Below are positions 41,127 to 48,964 of a stretch of DNA of 48,964 nucleotides, piece after piece. Location of the stretch: positions 133,702-182,665 of the forward strand of contig NZ_LKEH01000048.1 of the NCBI RefSeq assembly GCF_001642795.1, written 5' to 3'. Below the pieces are notes generated by a model. The model did no database searches, was not told where the DNA came from, and saw only the letters and a list, made by a program, of their open reading frames with translations. This DNA comes from Pseudomonas viridiflava. Lineage in GTDB: Bacteria; Pseudomonadota; Gammaproteobacteria; Pseudomonadales; Pseudomonadaceae. Made by a program: the position numbers and the translations under genes. Numbering within the stretch: the first letter of the stretch is position 1; every line of letters begins with the position of its first letter.

Positions 41127-42271
41127 GGGCGGGCTTCCACGATTGATTCAATGGCGTCCACGACCCGCTCGACATCGTCCAGGGTCATGTCGGGAAACAG
41201 CGGGATGGAACACAGGCGCGACGAATTCCACTCGGTGTCCGGCAGATGAACGTCGGGGAAACGCTGGCGGTAATAGCGGTGCAGATGAGTGGCGATGAAA
41301 TGAATGCCGCTGCCGATGTTGTACGCCTGCAACGCTTTCATGAACGCATCGCGGTCCAGGCCGCAGCGCTCGGCGTCGATACGCAGAATGAACAGGTGCC
41401 AGGCATGACGCTGCGCGTAGCCGGGTTGCGCCAGCGGCAAAACGGCGCTGCTGGCCAGCCTTTCGAGGTAGCGATTGGCGAGCATCTGGCGCTTGGCATT
41501 GATCGCATTCAGGCGCTGCAACTGCACCAGGGCAATACTGGCGTTGAGGTCTGCGAGGTTATATTTGAAACCGGGCTCGATGACCTCGGCCTGCGGCTTG
41601 CGCCCCAGTGTCAGGCGGTCATAGGCATCGACACCCAGGCCGTGGAATTTCAACTGGCGCACACGGGTTGCCAGCGCGTCGTCATCGGTGACGAGCATCG
41701 CGCCCTCTGCACAGGTCATGTTCTTGATGGCGTGAAAAGAGAAGATGGCCGTACCGCGTGAGCCGACCGGACGCCCTTTGTATTCAGTGCCAGCCGCATG
41801 GGCCGCGTCTTCGATGAGCGCGAGGCCATAACGGTTGGCGAGCGCATGGAGGGGGTCGAGATCAAGTGCGGCGCCCGCGTAATGCACCGGAATGATGGCT
41901 TTGGTCCGCGGCGTGATGGCCTGTTCGACGTGTGCGGCATCAACCATCAGCGTGTGGCGATCCACATCGACGAACACCGGCGTGGCACCCAGCAGGCAGA
42001 TCATGTTGGCGGTGGAAACCCAAGTCTGGGACGGGGTGATCACTTCGTCGCCAGGACCGACGCCCAGAGCCAGCAGCGTGAGGTGCATGGCCCCTGTCGC
42101 TGATGACAGCGCAATGGCATGCAGCGCCCCGACACGCTCGGCGAACTGTTCTTCGAGCTTCTGGCATTCCGGCCCGGTGGTGATCCAGCCCGACGTCAAT
42201 ACGCGCGTCACTGCCGCAATCTCTTCATCGCCCACGGACGGACGCGAAAATGGAAGAAAAGCCTGATTCAT
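41123..42271 (-). CDS. arnB: UDP-Ara4O aminotransferase
   Basis: ArnB is a PLP-dependent aminotransferase of the DegT/DnrJ/EryC1 type that converts UDP-4-keto-arabinose to UDP-Ara4N. The 382-residue protein starts MNQAFLPFSRPSVGDEEI and contains TGAMHLTLLALGVGPGDEVITPSQTW, EDAAHAAG and the PLP lysine in FSFHAIKNMTCAEGAM. The ATG at 42271 is preferred over one 24 nt upstream by family start. It is the first gene of arnBCADTEF-ugd; the promoter must lie in the gap upstream but I found no clear PmrA or PhoP box. Confidence 0.96.
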   Translation of the reverse strand: MNQAFLPFSRPSVGDEEIAAVTRVLTSGWITTGPECQKLEEQFAERVGALHAIALSSATGAMHLTLLALGVGPGDEVITPSQTWVSTANMICLLGATPVFVDVDRHTLMVDAAHVEQAITPRTKAIIPVHYAGAALDLDPLHALANRYGLALIEDAAHAAGTEYKGRPVGSRGTAIFSFHAIKNMTCAEGAMLVTDDDALATRVRQLKFHGLGVDAYDRLTLGRKPQAEVIEPGFKYNLADLNASIALVQLQRLNAINAKRQMLANRYLERLASSAVLPLAQPGYAQRHAWHLFILRIDAERCGLDRDAFMKALQAYNIGSGIHFIATHLHRYYRQRFPDVHLPDTEWNSSRLCSIPLFPDMTLDDVERVVDAIESIVEARP

Positions 42272-42952
42272 CACTATGTTTTCCACGCGGGCCAATAACG
42301 TTAAGTGTGTGCTTCGCTACGTGCGCACTGCGCCGCAGTCGCTGCGCGACTCAGGGTTAAATGTAATAAGCGTTGTAATTAACGTCTGTTATCGGTCTAT
42401 AAATAAAAGTTAATGGAGCGTCTGTTTTTTAATCCGTGGCGGTGTTGGACATGACGTATTTCATCATCGATATGACTGCCGGTTTTGCGGGGCAGGGCAG
42501 CAGTTGTCGAGGATGCTCCGGCCTTGTCGGGCACCATTGTTGATCCAAATGACGGGCGCCGTGCTGAAAACTCGACGCCGTTAAGTCGGGCGACAGCTTT
42601 CTCACGGATTGGTGAATTATTTAATTTGAATTCATTTATTTGTCTTGGGAATATTTTAAGCTGGGGAAGGTGTGGGTATGTTTTCTGAACGGCTGCTTGA
42701 TCATTCGAAGTTTGAAGGTTGTTTAAAACCTGATTTGTTTTAAGCGTCTGTTCAGGACATGTATTTTTTGTTGTGCACCACTTCAAGTGCCCTCAAACGG
42801 GTTTGCATATCTGCGTCGCTTTTGACCGGCAAGGCGACAGGAAGCGTTTGGCAGGCTCCCGCATTCATCCTGTGAGGTGTTATTTTGAGGACGTTTCTGA
42901 TCACATGATCAGCTATTTCCCACACACTCTTCGCAAAGGAATGCCCTTAGCA
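42272..42952. other. A+T-richer gene-free region
   Basis: This 681-bp gap separates the divergent arnB and M20 peptidase genes. It is visibly poorer in G+C than the rest, most strongly at about 42600-42760. A 129-codon minus-strand frame (42397-42786) has atypical composition and no recognisable family, so I do not call it. The stretch should carry the arn promoter on one side and the peptidase promoter on the other. The one clear element is the palindrome at 42897-42912. Confidence 0.6.
42897..42912. promoter_or_regulatory. 16-bp palindrome upstream of M20 peptidase
   Basis: CTGATCACATGATCAG is a perfect 7+2+7 inverted repeat, 40 nt before the peptidase ATG. It has the form of an operator for a dimeric regulator; I do not recognise which. 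It could also fold in the mRNA leader. Confidence 0.45.
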
Positions 42953-44692
42953 ATGAACCTTTCACTCAAGCATCTGGCCGCTTCCACACTGATGCTCGCC
43001 AGCCTTTCAGCCGTCGCCCCCTCCGCTCTGGCGAATATCACGCCGCAACAAAGCGCCGCCATTCTGAAAACATTCAATGAAAAGTCGGCGACTGATTTCA
43101 GACAGTTTCTGGGGAGCGTCGCGAAGAGCGATCTGGCCAAAACTGCCGATCTCGAACCCGCGATCAGTGCCTTTCTCGACGACAAGACTCTGACCGCCGA
43201 ACAGCAGAACGAAATCCATCGGCTGCTGGGCATTTACGCCCGTGTGAAGTACGGCAGTGCTGCGAATGAAACCCTGCGTGAACTGGTCGCCATCCCGACC
43301 TTTGCCGTTGAAGGCGTCGCCCAGCACGACAATCCCGAGTTCATCAAGATCGCCGAGAAGCTCAAGACGCTCGCCGAGTCGTTCAATCTCAAATTCCGCA
43401 ACATCGACAACCGCGTCTATGAAGTCTCGCTCGAGGGCTCCAGCGAGGAAGTCGTCGGTATTCATGCCCACGCTGACGTGGTGCCGGTGACGCCTGCGAA
43501 CTGGGTGCTGCCGGACGGTACCAAACTCGACCCGTTCAAGGTCACGTTGATTGGCGACCGCATGTACGGTCGTGGCACCGAGGATGACAAGAACGGCATC
43601 GTGGTTGCGATGTACGCCATGAAAGTCATCAAGGAAGAAAAGCTGCCGCTGGCTCGAAACTTCAAGCTGCTGATCGACACCACCGAAGAGACCTCCGGCG
43701 ACGCGATTCCGTACTACTTCGAGCGCAACCCGACGCCGAACTACAACCTGGCGCTGGACGGCGGTTACCCGGTGGTCATTGCCGAGAAAGGTTACGGCAC
43801 CGTGATGGCGAATTTCCCTGTGCGTAAGGGTGAGGGCAAGGGCGCCGAAATCACCTCGTTGACCGGCGGCGCGGCGACCAATCAGATTCCATCGAAATCG
43901 GTCGCCACGCTGGTGACGGACAAACCCGCAGAATTGGCCGCTGAGCTGCAAAAGGCGGGTGCCGAGTACGCGAAGCGCAACGGTGGCGACTTCCAGGTGG
44001 ACGCAGCGGTCGAGGGTAAGGACGTGAAGCTGACCGTCACTGGCGTATCGGCCCACTCGTCCGATCCTGCGTCGGGCGTCAACCCGGTGGCCCGAATACT
44101 CGACTTCATCAACAGCCTCGACGGCAAGGTTGAGTTGAAGCACAACCACATCACCGACGCGGCTCAGTATGCGGCTGACAACTGGGGTCTGGATTATCTG
44201 GGCAGCAAACTGGGGGTCGGTTTCTCGGACGAGTTCATGGGCCCGCTGACCGCTTCCCTGACCTTCGTGGGGATGGATGCGAAGACCTTCAAACTCGCGG
44301 TGAACCTGCGCGTGCCGAAAGGCAAGTCGCCTGAGAAGCTCAAGGCCGAGATCGCCGAAAAGCTGACGGCATGGAGCAAGCAGAGCAAGATTGCGCCTGC
44401 GTTCGATTACTCCATCGCCGAACCGATGTACCGTAACCCTGAGGGTGAATGGGTCAAAGCACTGCTGGCCGTCTCTACCGAAAACCTGGGCATGCCCCAC
44501 ACGTTCGGCACCTCGGCGGGCGCTACCTCGGTCCACAACCTGCCCAACGGCGTGCAGTTCGGCTTGGCCATGCCCGAAGCCAAATACACCGGACACACCG
44601 ACAGCGAGTTCAAGACCACCGAGCAGTTTCTGCTCGACCTGCAGATCGTGACGGAAATGATGGGGCGTATCGGGCAATTGCCGAAGCTTTGA
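42953..44692 (+). CDS. Secreted M20-family dipeptidase
   Basis: This 579-residue protein has a typical signal peptide (MNLSLKHLAASTLMLASLSAVAPSALA), so it acts in the periplasm or outside. The M20 zinc-peptidase core follows: IHAHADVVPV with the first His/Asp pair, YGRGTEDDKNGIVVAMYA with the bridging Asp, DTTEETSGD with the catalytic and metal Glu, and GTSAGATSVHNLPNGVQFG near the end. A helical region of about 90 residues precedes the peptidase domain. It most resembles dipeptidases of the PepV/carnosinase branch; the substrate is unknown. AAAGGA stands 12 nt before the ATG. The open frame continues upstream but the signal peptide fixes this start. Confidence 0.9.
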   Translation: MNLSLKHLAASTLMLASLSAVAPSALANITPQQSAAILKTFNEKSATDFRQFLGSVAKSDLAKTADLEPAISAFLDDKTLTAEQQNEIHRLLGIYARVKYGSAANETLRELVAIPTFAVEGVAQHDNPEFIKIAEKLKTLAESFNLKFRNIDNRVYEVSLEGSSEEVVGIHAHADVVPVTPANWVLPDGTKLDPFKVTLIGDRMYGRGTEDDKNGIVVAMYAMKVIKEEKLPLARNFKLLIDTTEETSGDAIPYYFERNPTPNYNLALDGGYPVVIAEKGYGTVMANFPVRKGEGKGAEITSLTGGAATNQIPSKSVATLVTDKPAELAAELQKAGAEYAKRNGGDFQVDAAVEGKDVKLTVTGVSAHSSDPASGVNPVARILDFINSLDGKVELKHNHITDAAQYAADNWGLDYLGSKLGVGFSDEFMGPLTASLTFVGMDAKTFKLAVNLRVPKGKSPEKLKAEIAEKLTAWSKQSKIAPAFDYSIAEPMYRNPEGEWVKALLAVSTENLGMPHTFGTSAGATSVHNLPNGVQFGLAMPEAKYTGHTDSEFKTTEQFLLDLQIVTEMMGRIGQLPKL

Positions 44693-44717
44693 TCTGAAGG
44701 CCTGATCCGGCGTGAAC

Positions 44718-44835
44718 AGGACGCTCTGCAACGCATTCAAGAGCGGACGCAGAGCGTCCTGAGCGGCATTCCCACGCGGAGCGTAGGAACGATCATCCCT
44801 CGACACCGATCGTGCTCATGCTCCGCGTCCAATGG
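44718..44835. repeat. Mosaic palindromic repeat
   Basis: GGACGCTCTGC, then GGACGCAGAGCGTCC, then CCCACGCGGAGCGTAGGAACGATCAT match the module at 10973-11050; a second unit ACCGATCGTGCTCATGCTCCGCGTCC-AATGG follows, as at 11061-11117. It fills the gap between the peptidase and the DeoR-type gene. Confidence 0.7.
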
Positions 44836-44883
44836 TCGCCACGCACTGATTGACGCCTCATACCCTGCCCGGCATATTAGCGC

Positions 44884-44913
44884 TCGTTTGTGATCGTTAA
44901 TGCTCGTTTATGC
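44884..44913 (+). promoter_or_regulatory. Three 10-bp direct repeats, likely DeoR-type operator
   Basis: TCGTTTGTGA, TCGTTAATGC and TCGTTTATGC stand head to tail with exact 10-bp phasing. DeoR/GlpR-family regulators often bind repeated sites containing TTCGTTT or its complement. The array runs into the first possible ATG (44910), which favours the ATG at 44928 as the true start. Confidence 0.6.
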
Positions 44914-44927
44914 AGGTTCAGATTGTC

Positions 44928-45704
44928 ATGACTCCGACTCACGAAACCTTTCCCGGCGAACGCCAGCAGTTGATCAGTGAACGCCTGGCCCGTTACGGCA
45001 GGGTGATTGCGGCTGATCTGGCCAGCGAATTCAATGTGTCTGAACACTCGATCCGCCGCGACCTCAGTGCGCTGGCTGCCTCGGGTGTGTGCAAGCGCGT
45101 CTACGGCGGTGCGATTCTGCTGCGCAGCGCTGAAGGCCCCATGGCCGCGCGCGTGCAGCAGGACACCACACGCAAGGACAGCCTCGGACAGGCCGCAGCA
45201 TCTTTGCTGAGCGACGGACAACACGTCTTCATTGACGCCGGTTCCACCAACTTCGCCATCGCCAGCGCTATCGACCCCCGGCTTCACCTGACCCTCACCA
45301 CCAACTCACCGTTGATTGCCGTGCAACTGATGACACTGCCCAATGCCGAAGTGATTCTGCTGGGTGGTCGCCTGAACCCGACGGCGGGGGGCGTGATCGG
45401 TCTGACGGCGGTCCAGCAACTGCGCCAGTTCAGCTTCGACCTGTGCTTTCTCGGCGCCTGCGCGCTGGATCCGGACAACGGTGTCACGGCATTCGGGCTG
45501 GAAGACGCCGAGTTCAAGCGCGCCGTCGTCGCCGCGAGCGGCCAGATTGTGGTGGCCGTGACCAACGAAAAGCTGTCCAGCGTCGCTCATTACCAAGTGG
45601 CCCAGTGCGAAGACGTGTCGGCGCTGGTGGTCGAGCAAGACGCGCCACGCGAGCGGCTCGACCCGTTTCTGGGCAGGATTGCCAACGTCGTGACCGCAGC
45701 CTGA
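44928..45704 (+). CDS. DeoR/GlpR-family sugar regulator
   Basis: This protein of about 258 residues has the DeoR N-terminal helix-turn-helix (ERQQLISERLARYGRVIAADLASEFNVSEHSIRRDLSALAASGVCKRVYGGAIL) and the DeoRC sensor domain. The sensor domain carries the sugar-phosphate-binding DAGSTNFAIA, TTNSPLIAVQL, LLGGRLNPTAGGVIG and FLGACALD motifs. Such proteins repress sugar genes until a phosphorylated sugar binds. The neighbouring oxidoreductase, 123 bp downstream on the same strand, is a likely target. An ATG at 44910 would add six residues but lies in the direct-repeat array. Confidence 0.93.
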   Translation: MTPTHETFPGERQQLISERLARYGRVIAADLASEFNVSEHSIRRDLSALAASGVCKRVYGGAILLRSAEGPMAARVQQDTTRKDSLGQAAASLLSDGQHVFIDAGSTNFAIASAIDPRLHLTLTTNSPLIAVQLMTLPNAEVILLGGRLNPTAGGVIGLTAVQQLRQFSFDLCFLGACALDPDNGVTAFGLEDAEFKRAVVAASGQIVVAVTNEKLSSVAHYQVAQCEDVSALVVEQDAPRERLDPFLGRIANVVTAA

Positions 45705-45827
45705 GCGGAAAACTCACGTATGTCGCGCTTGCCCATTGTCTGGCGCGCCATTTACGTCTAGTTTGCTCCCTATTTAGTATGACTATTAATCGCACCCTCT
45801 AATAAGTACAAGAATCAGGAGTCACCG

Positions 45828-46754
45828 ATGCAACCCATTCGTCTCGGTTTGGTGGGCTACGGCAAGATCGCTCAGGATCAGCATGTTCCCGCGATTCTCG
45901 CCAATCCCGCTTTCACGCTGGTGTCCGTCGCTACTCAGGGTCAGCCTTGTGCGGGCGTTCAGAACTTCAAGTCCCTGACCGAGCTGCTCGAAAACGGGCC
46001 GCAGGTCGATGCCATCGCGTTCTGCACACCTCCTCAAGGTCGATTCGCTCTGGTGCAGCAAGCCATTGCCGCTGGCAAACACGTGCTGGTCGAAAAACCG
46101 CCGTGCGCCACGCTGGGCGAAGCCATGGAACTGGTGAATCAGGTACACGAACAGGGCGTCACCGGCCTGTTTGCCTGGCATTCGCGTTACGCACCCGGCA
46201 TCGAAACCGCGCGCGACTGGCTCGCGACGCGCACGCTGGAAAGCGTGAAAATCGAGTGGAAGGAAGACGTCCGTAAATGGCACCCCGGCCAGACCTGGAT
46301 CTGGCAGCCCGGCGGTCTTGGCGTCTTCGATCCGGGCATCAATGCCCTGTCGATCGTGACCCACCTGCTGCCGCTGCAACTGTTCGTTGAGTCTGCCGAA
46401 CTGCGCGTCCCCGACAACTGCCAGTCGCCCATCGCCGCTGACATCAAAATGTCCGACGCCCGCCACCTCGACATTCGCGCCGAATTCGACTTCGACCATG
46501 GTCAGAACGAACTGTGGAGCATCGAAATCCGCTGCGCAGAAGGCGTCCTTCGGCTGGACAATGGCGGCGCACTGTTGAGCATCGATGGCGTGCGTCAGAC
46601 GGTGGCGGAAGAGGGTGAGTACACGGTGGTGTACCGGCATTTTCAGCAACTCATTGTCGGTAAAAAGAGCGACCTGGACCTGCAGCCATTGCGGCTGGTG
46701 GCGGACAGCTTTTTCGTGGGCAGTCGGGTGCTGGTTGCGCCGTTTTACGATTGA
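45828..46754 (+). CDS. Gfo/Idh/MocA oxidoreductase, galactose 1-dehydrogenase-like
   Basis: This 308-residue NAD(P)-dependent sugar dehydrogenase starts MQPIRLGLVGYGKIAQDQHVPAI, with the dinucleotide motif GLVGYGKIA. It has the family EKP motif in HVLVEKPPCATL and the substrate-side segment DVRKWHPGQTWIWQPGGLGVFDPGINALSIVTHLL with the conserved D-x3-H-type residues. It closely resembles the Pseudomonas fluorescens D-galactose 1-dehydrogenase, which also accepts L-arabinose and yields the aldonolactone. AGGAG precedes the ATG. The DeoR-type regulator upstream fits a sugar-inducible unit; no other sugar genes are next to it. Confidence 0.9.
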   Translation: MQPIRLGLVGYGKIAQDQHVPAILANPAFTLVSVATQGQPCAGVQNFKSLTELLENGPQVDAIAFCTPPQGRFALVQQAIAAGKHVLVEKPPCATLGEAMELVNQVHEQGVTGLFAWHSRYAPGIETARDWLATRTLESVKIEWKEDVRKWHPGQTWIWQPGGLGVFDPGINALSIVTHLLPLQLFVESAELRVPDNCQSPIAADIKMSDARHLDIRAEFDFDHGQNELWSIEIRCAEGVLRLDNGGALLSIDGVRQTVAEEGEYTVVYRHFQQLIVGKKSDLDLQPLRLVADSFFVGSRVLVAPFYD

Positions 46755-46811
46755 TGGGCGGGGCGTTCTTCGTGTCAAACAATACGTGATCTGCTGAATG
46801 AACACGTTTTT

Positions 46812-46897
46812 GTGGGAGGCGGCTTGCCGGCGATGCAGTCGACGCGGTAGGTCAGTAAAATCGCGTCATCGTTCATCGCCAGCAAACCGCCTCCCAC
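46812..46897. repeat. REP pair, second copy
   Basis: The left arm (46812-46835) is identical to the left REP arm at 23334. The right arm (46874-46897) is its reverse complement with two changes (CCAGC for CCGGC and AAACC for AAGCC). Arms are separated by 38 nt, the same spacing as the first pair. It lies between the convergent dehydrogenase and cheB genes. Confidence 0.85.
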
Positions 46898-46998
46898 GGT
46901 CCGGTGTTTGCCGCGCGACAGCGCTATGTCGAAGATGTGGTGGCGCCTCCCGCAGAAGCCGGGGCCGTTCAGCAGGTTCGGTTTCCTGACGCCCGGCC

Positions 46999-48075
46999 CT
47001 ATCGGTGCAATATCGCCTGATGGATTTCCTGCAACGGCATGATGCGTTGTGCAGCGTTGAGTTTGATGGCTTCCTTGGGCATGCCGAACACCACGCAGCT
47101 CGCTTCGTCCTGAGCGACGGTCGAGCTGCCAGCATCAAGCATTTCCTTGAGGCCGCGTGCGCCGTCGTCGCCCATGCCGGTCATGATGATTCCGGTGGCG
47201 TTCTTGCCCGCGAATTTGGCCACTGAACGAAACAGCACATCCACCGAAGGCCGATGCCGGTTGACCAGCGGGCCGTCGATGACCTGGGCGTGATAGTAGG
47301 CACCGCTGCGGGTCACCATCATGTGCTTGCCGCCCGGCGCAATGAGCGCCAGTCCGGGCAGAATACGGTCGTTGTTCTTCGCCTCGCGAACCTCTATTTG
47401 ACACAGATCATTGAGGCGGGCCGCGAAGGATGCGGTGAATTTCTCCGGCATGTGCTGGACGATCACCATGCCGGGACACACCCGAGGCAAGGACGTCAGC
47501 ACGGCTTCCAGCGCCTGGGTTCCCCCGGTCGATGTACCAATGGCGACAATCCGTTCGGTCGTCTGGGCCATGGCGTGGCCGTTGGCTGCGGGCAGGATGG
47601 CATCTGCGGTGAGCTTGCTGGCGGGTACCAGCACCGGAACCACCGCGCGCTTTCCCAGATTCCTGACGTTGGAGTTGGCCGCCGCACGGATCGCTGTCAC
47701 CAATTCGGCTGCCGACTCAATCAGAAAGTTCTTCAGGCCCGTGGTGGGTTTGGTGATGATTTCCACCGCTCCGGCGGACAATGCCTGCAGCGAGGTCTCT
47801 GCGCCTTTCTGCGTCAGCGACGAGCAGATCACCACCGGCGTCGGGCGCTCGCTCATGATCTTCTTGAGAAAGGTGATGCCGTCCATGCGCGGCATCTCCA
47901 CGTCCAGCACGATAACGTCCGGCCATTCCCGGGCCAGCTTGTCCATTGCGAAAATCGGGTCCGAAGCGGCGCCCATCACATGCATGTCGGGGGTGTCGTT
48001 GAGGATCGCCAGCAGTACCTGACGAACCACGGCCGAATCATCGACCAGCAGTACGCTGATTTTTTTGGTTGGCAT
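46999..48075 (-). CDS. cheB: Chemotaxis methylesterase CheB
   Basis: CheB removes methyl groups from chemoreceptor glutamates and deamidates glutamines when phosphorylated by CheA. The 358-residue protein has a receiver domain with the phospho-acceptor D58 (VIVLDVEMPRMDG) and acidic D12/D13, a linker of about 50 residues, and a methylesterase domain. The catalytic triad is S182 (GTSTGG), H208 (VQHMPEKF) and an Asp near 304 (TGMGDDG). It overlaps cheD by 38 nt. Presence of cheD beside it suggests a second chemotaxis system like che cluster 2 of Pseudomonas aeruginosa rather than the main flagellar set. Confidence 0.97.
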   Translation of the reverse strand: MPTKKISVLLVDDSAVVRQVLLAILNDTPDMHVMGAASDPIFAMDKLAREWPDVIVLDVEMPRMDGITFLKKIMSERPTPVVICSSLTQKGAETSLQALSAGAVEIITKPTTGLKNFLIESAAELVTAIRAAANSNVRNLGKRAVVPVLVPASKLTADAILPAANGHAMAQTTERIVAIGTSTGGTQALEAVLTSLPRVCPGMVIVQHMPEKFTASFAARLNDLCQIEVREAKNNDRILPGLALIAPGGKHMMVTRSGAYYHAQVIDGPLVNRHRPSVDVLFRSVAKFAGKNATGIIMTGMGDDGARGLKEMLDAGSSTVAQDEASCVVFGMPKEAIKLNAAQRIMPLQEIHQAILHR

Positions 48076-48571
48076 CTTTATCGATGGTCCCTGTTGATGT
48101 GTGCCGGACCCAGACGTTGCCGTTCCACAGGTCGAAGATGATGTTGCGGTAGCCGGTGCTGCCCATGTCCTGCGCCATCAGGTGCAAATGGTGCTGCTCG
48201 GCGAGCTCCAGCGCGGCGCGGATGTTGAGGTTGGCAACGTCATGCATATGCAAGCCGTTACGATGGCAGGGAAACATCTCGCCGCCGCCGAACAGTTTCA
48301 CCTGATAGTCCTCTGGCCGAGTGCCGTTGATGTGGGCGTGACGGATGAGCAGTTCGAGGGCTTCATCGGCGTACTTGCCGTCCAGGGGCTGGCCTCTGCG
48401 GATGCGTCCCGGAAGCATGAAGTGGCACATGCCGCCGATATGCCGTAACGGATGCCAGAAGGTAATGGCCACGCAGGACCCGAGCAGGGTGCGAAGGCGG
48501 GTAGGGCGGGTCGCAAAGCTCACCTCACCAGGAGCCAGCACTACTTCGGCCGCGCCGACAGGCTTTTTCAT
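48038..48571 (-). CDS. cheD: Chemoreceptor glutamine deamidase CheD
   Basis: CheD deamidates specific glutamines of chemoreceptors and in some species also stimulates CheC. The 177-residue protein has the catalytic Cys33 (LRTLLGSCVAITFW) and His50 (GGMCHFMLPG). The FGGGEMFPC loop and the NIRAALELAEQHHLHLMAQDMGSTGYRNIIFDLWNGNVWVR end are typical. It is coupled to cheR by an ATGA overlap and to cheB by a 38-nt overlap. Confidence 0.96.
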   Translation of the reverse strand: MKKPVGAAEVVLAPGEVSFATRPTRLRTLLGSCVAITFWHPLRHIGGMCHFMLPGRIRRGQPLDGKYADEALELLIRHAHINGTRPEDYQVKLFGGGEMFPCHRNGLHMHDVANLNIRAALELAEQHHLHLMAQDMGSTGYRNIIFDLWNGNVWVRHTSTGTIDKDANQKNQRTAGR

Positions 48572-48964
48572 GGTTTGCGGTAAATCGAGGGGGCGACCAG
48601 CTTCAACGTGTCGTTTACACCGTTGAGGCTTTCCGAGTGACTGATGATGAAGAAACCGCCCGGCTTGAGACGTGGCAGCAGGCGCGCGACCACTTTGCTT
48701 TTGGTTTCCTGATCGAAATAGATCATCACGTTGCGCAGGAATATCACGTCGAATTCGCCCAGATCGGGCAAGGTTTCATTGAGGTTCACCTGAACGAAAT
48801 TGACCCTGTTGCGCAGCGACTTCTCGATCAGAAAGGTGCCTTCCTGACGGCCTGTGCCCTTCAGGCAATACTTGACCAGCAACGGCTGAGGAAGGGTGCC
48901 TGCGCGCTCCATGGGGTAATGGCCGGTGCGTGCCTTGGCCAGCACCTGGGTGCTGATGTCCGAG
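48568..48964 (-). CDS. cheR: Chemotaxis methyltransferase CheR, 3' part
   Basis: This is the C-terminal part (about 132 codons) of CheR, which methylates receptor glutamates with SAM. The reading frame runs off the window edge; its first visible residues SDISTQVLAKARTGHYP belong to the SAM-binding domain. Later segments are FDVIFLRNVMIYFDQETKSKVV and LKPGGFFIISHSESLNG, both CheR signatures. It is the first visible gene of the cheR-cheD-cheB run. Confidence 0.95.
   Translation of the reverse strand, partial: SDISTQVLAKARTGHYPMERAGTLPQPLLVKYCLKGTGRQEGTFLIEKSLRNRVNFVQVNLNETLPDLGEFDVIFLRNVMIYFDQETKSKVVARLLPRLKPGGFFIISHSESLNGVNDTLKLVAPSIYRKP

Noticed and set aside
42296..42420. PmrA or PhoP box before arnB
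   Set aside because: TTAA-containing words occur (GTTAAG, TTAAAT, TTAACG) but none pair with the required spacing; I could not support a site by eye.
42397..42786. 129-codon minus-strand frame upstream of arnB
   Set aside because: It lies in A+T-richer non-coding DNA, has no ribosome site I can see and no recognisable family; codon choice is unlike neighbours.
43007..44806. 599-codon frame antisense to the M20 peptidase
   Set aside because: Same shadow effect; the sense product has signal peptide and zinc motifs.

Overview
The window is a stretch of chromosome from a fluorescent pseudomonad, most likely the Pseudomonas syringae group. I infer this from four things: gene order (bioBFHCD beside a 98-residue orphan and two large acyl-CoA dehydrogenases; pqqFABCDE-pqqH beside davBA; a complete arnBCADTEF-ugd operon; cheR-cheD-cheB), close resemblance of individual proteins to Pseudomonas versions, Pseudomonas-type REP sequences, and an RsmY-type small RNA preceded by a GacA box. 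I see no tRNA, rRNA, CRISPR array, insertion sequence or integrase.

Layout. 1-3.7 kb: a Tat-exported PhoX phosphatase, a ModE-type regulator and ComF, all on the minus strand. 3.7-8.3 kb: biotin operon bioB-F-H-C-D (plus strand, 8-nt overlaps at F/H and H/C). 8.4-14.8 kb: a 98-aa protein built like the two ends of a flagellar rod/hook protein, a large acyl-CoA dehydrogenase behind a textbook sigma70 promoter whose start site lies in a perfect PsrA box, a membrane diguanylate cyclase, a second acyl-CoA dehydrogenase, and rsmY. 15.1-22.9 kb: a 53-aa Pmp3-like membrane peptide, then the PQQ genes on the minus strand (pqqF, the 24-codon pqqA, an attenuator-like terminator, pqqB, C, D, E and the S9 peptidase pqqH). 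23.5-26.6 kb: lysine catabolism genes davA and davB with an upstream Lrp/AsnC regulator. 26.7-31.7 kb: a more accessory-looking minus-strand block (FUSC membrane protein, NERD protein, Fic protein with C-terminal winged helix and a nested palindromic operator, and two tandem paralogous membrane proteins of unknown function). 32-42.3 kb: an ArnT-like glycosyltransferase converging on the arn operon, which makes and transfers 4-amino-4-deoxy-L-arabinose to lipid A. 42.3-42.95 kb: gene-free, A+T-richer DNA. 43-46.8 kb: secreted M20 peptidase, DeoR-type regulator with a three-copy 10-bp direct repeat at its start, and a galactose-dehydrogenase-like oxidoreductase. 47-48.96 kb: cheB, cheD and the 3' part of cheR.

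Genes acting together: BioB/F/H/C/D cover pimeloyl-ACP synthesis and all late biotin steps except BioA, which is not here. PqqA is the peptide precursor, cross-linked by PqqE with PqqD and processed by peptidases (PqqF, perhaps PqqH), then by PqqB and PqqC. DavB and DavA convert lysine to 5-aminovalerate. Most intergenic gaps hold two kinds of short palindromic repeats: classic REP pairs and a mosaic GATCGTTCCCA/GACGCTCCGCGTC hairpin family.
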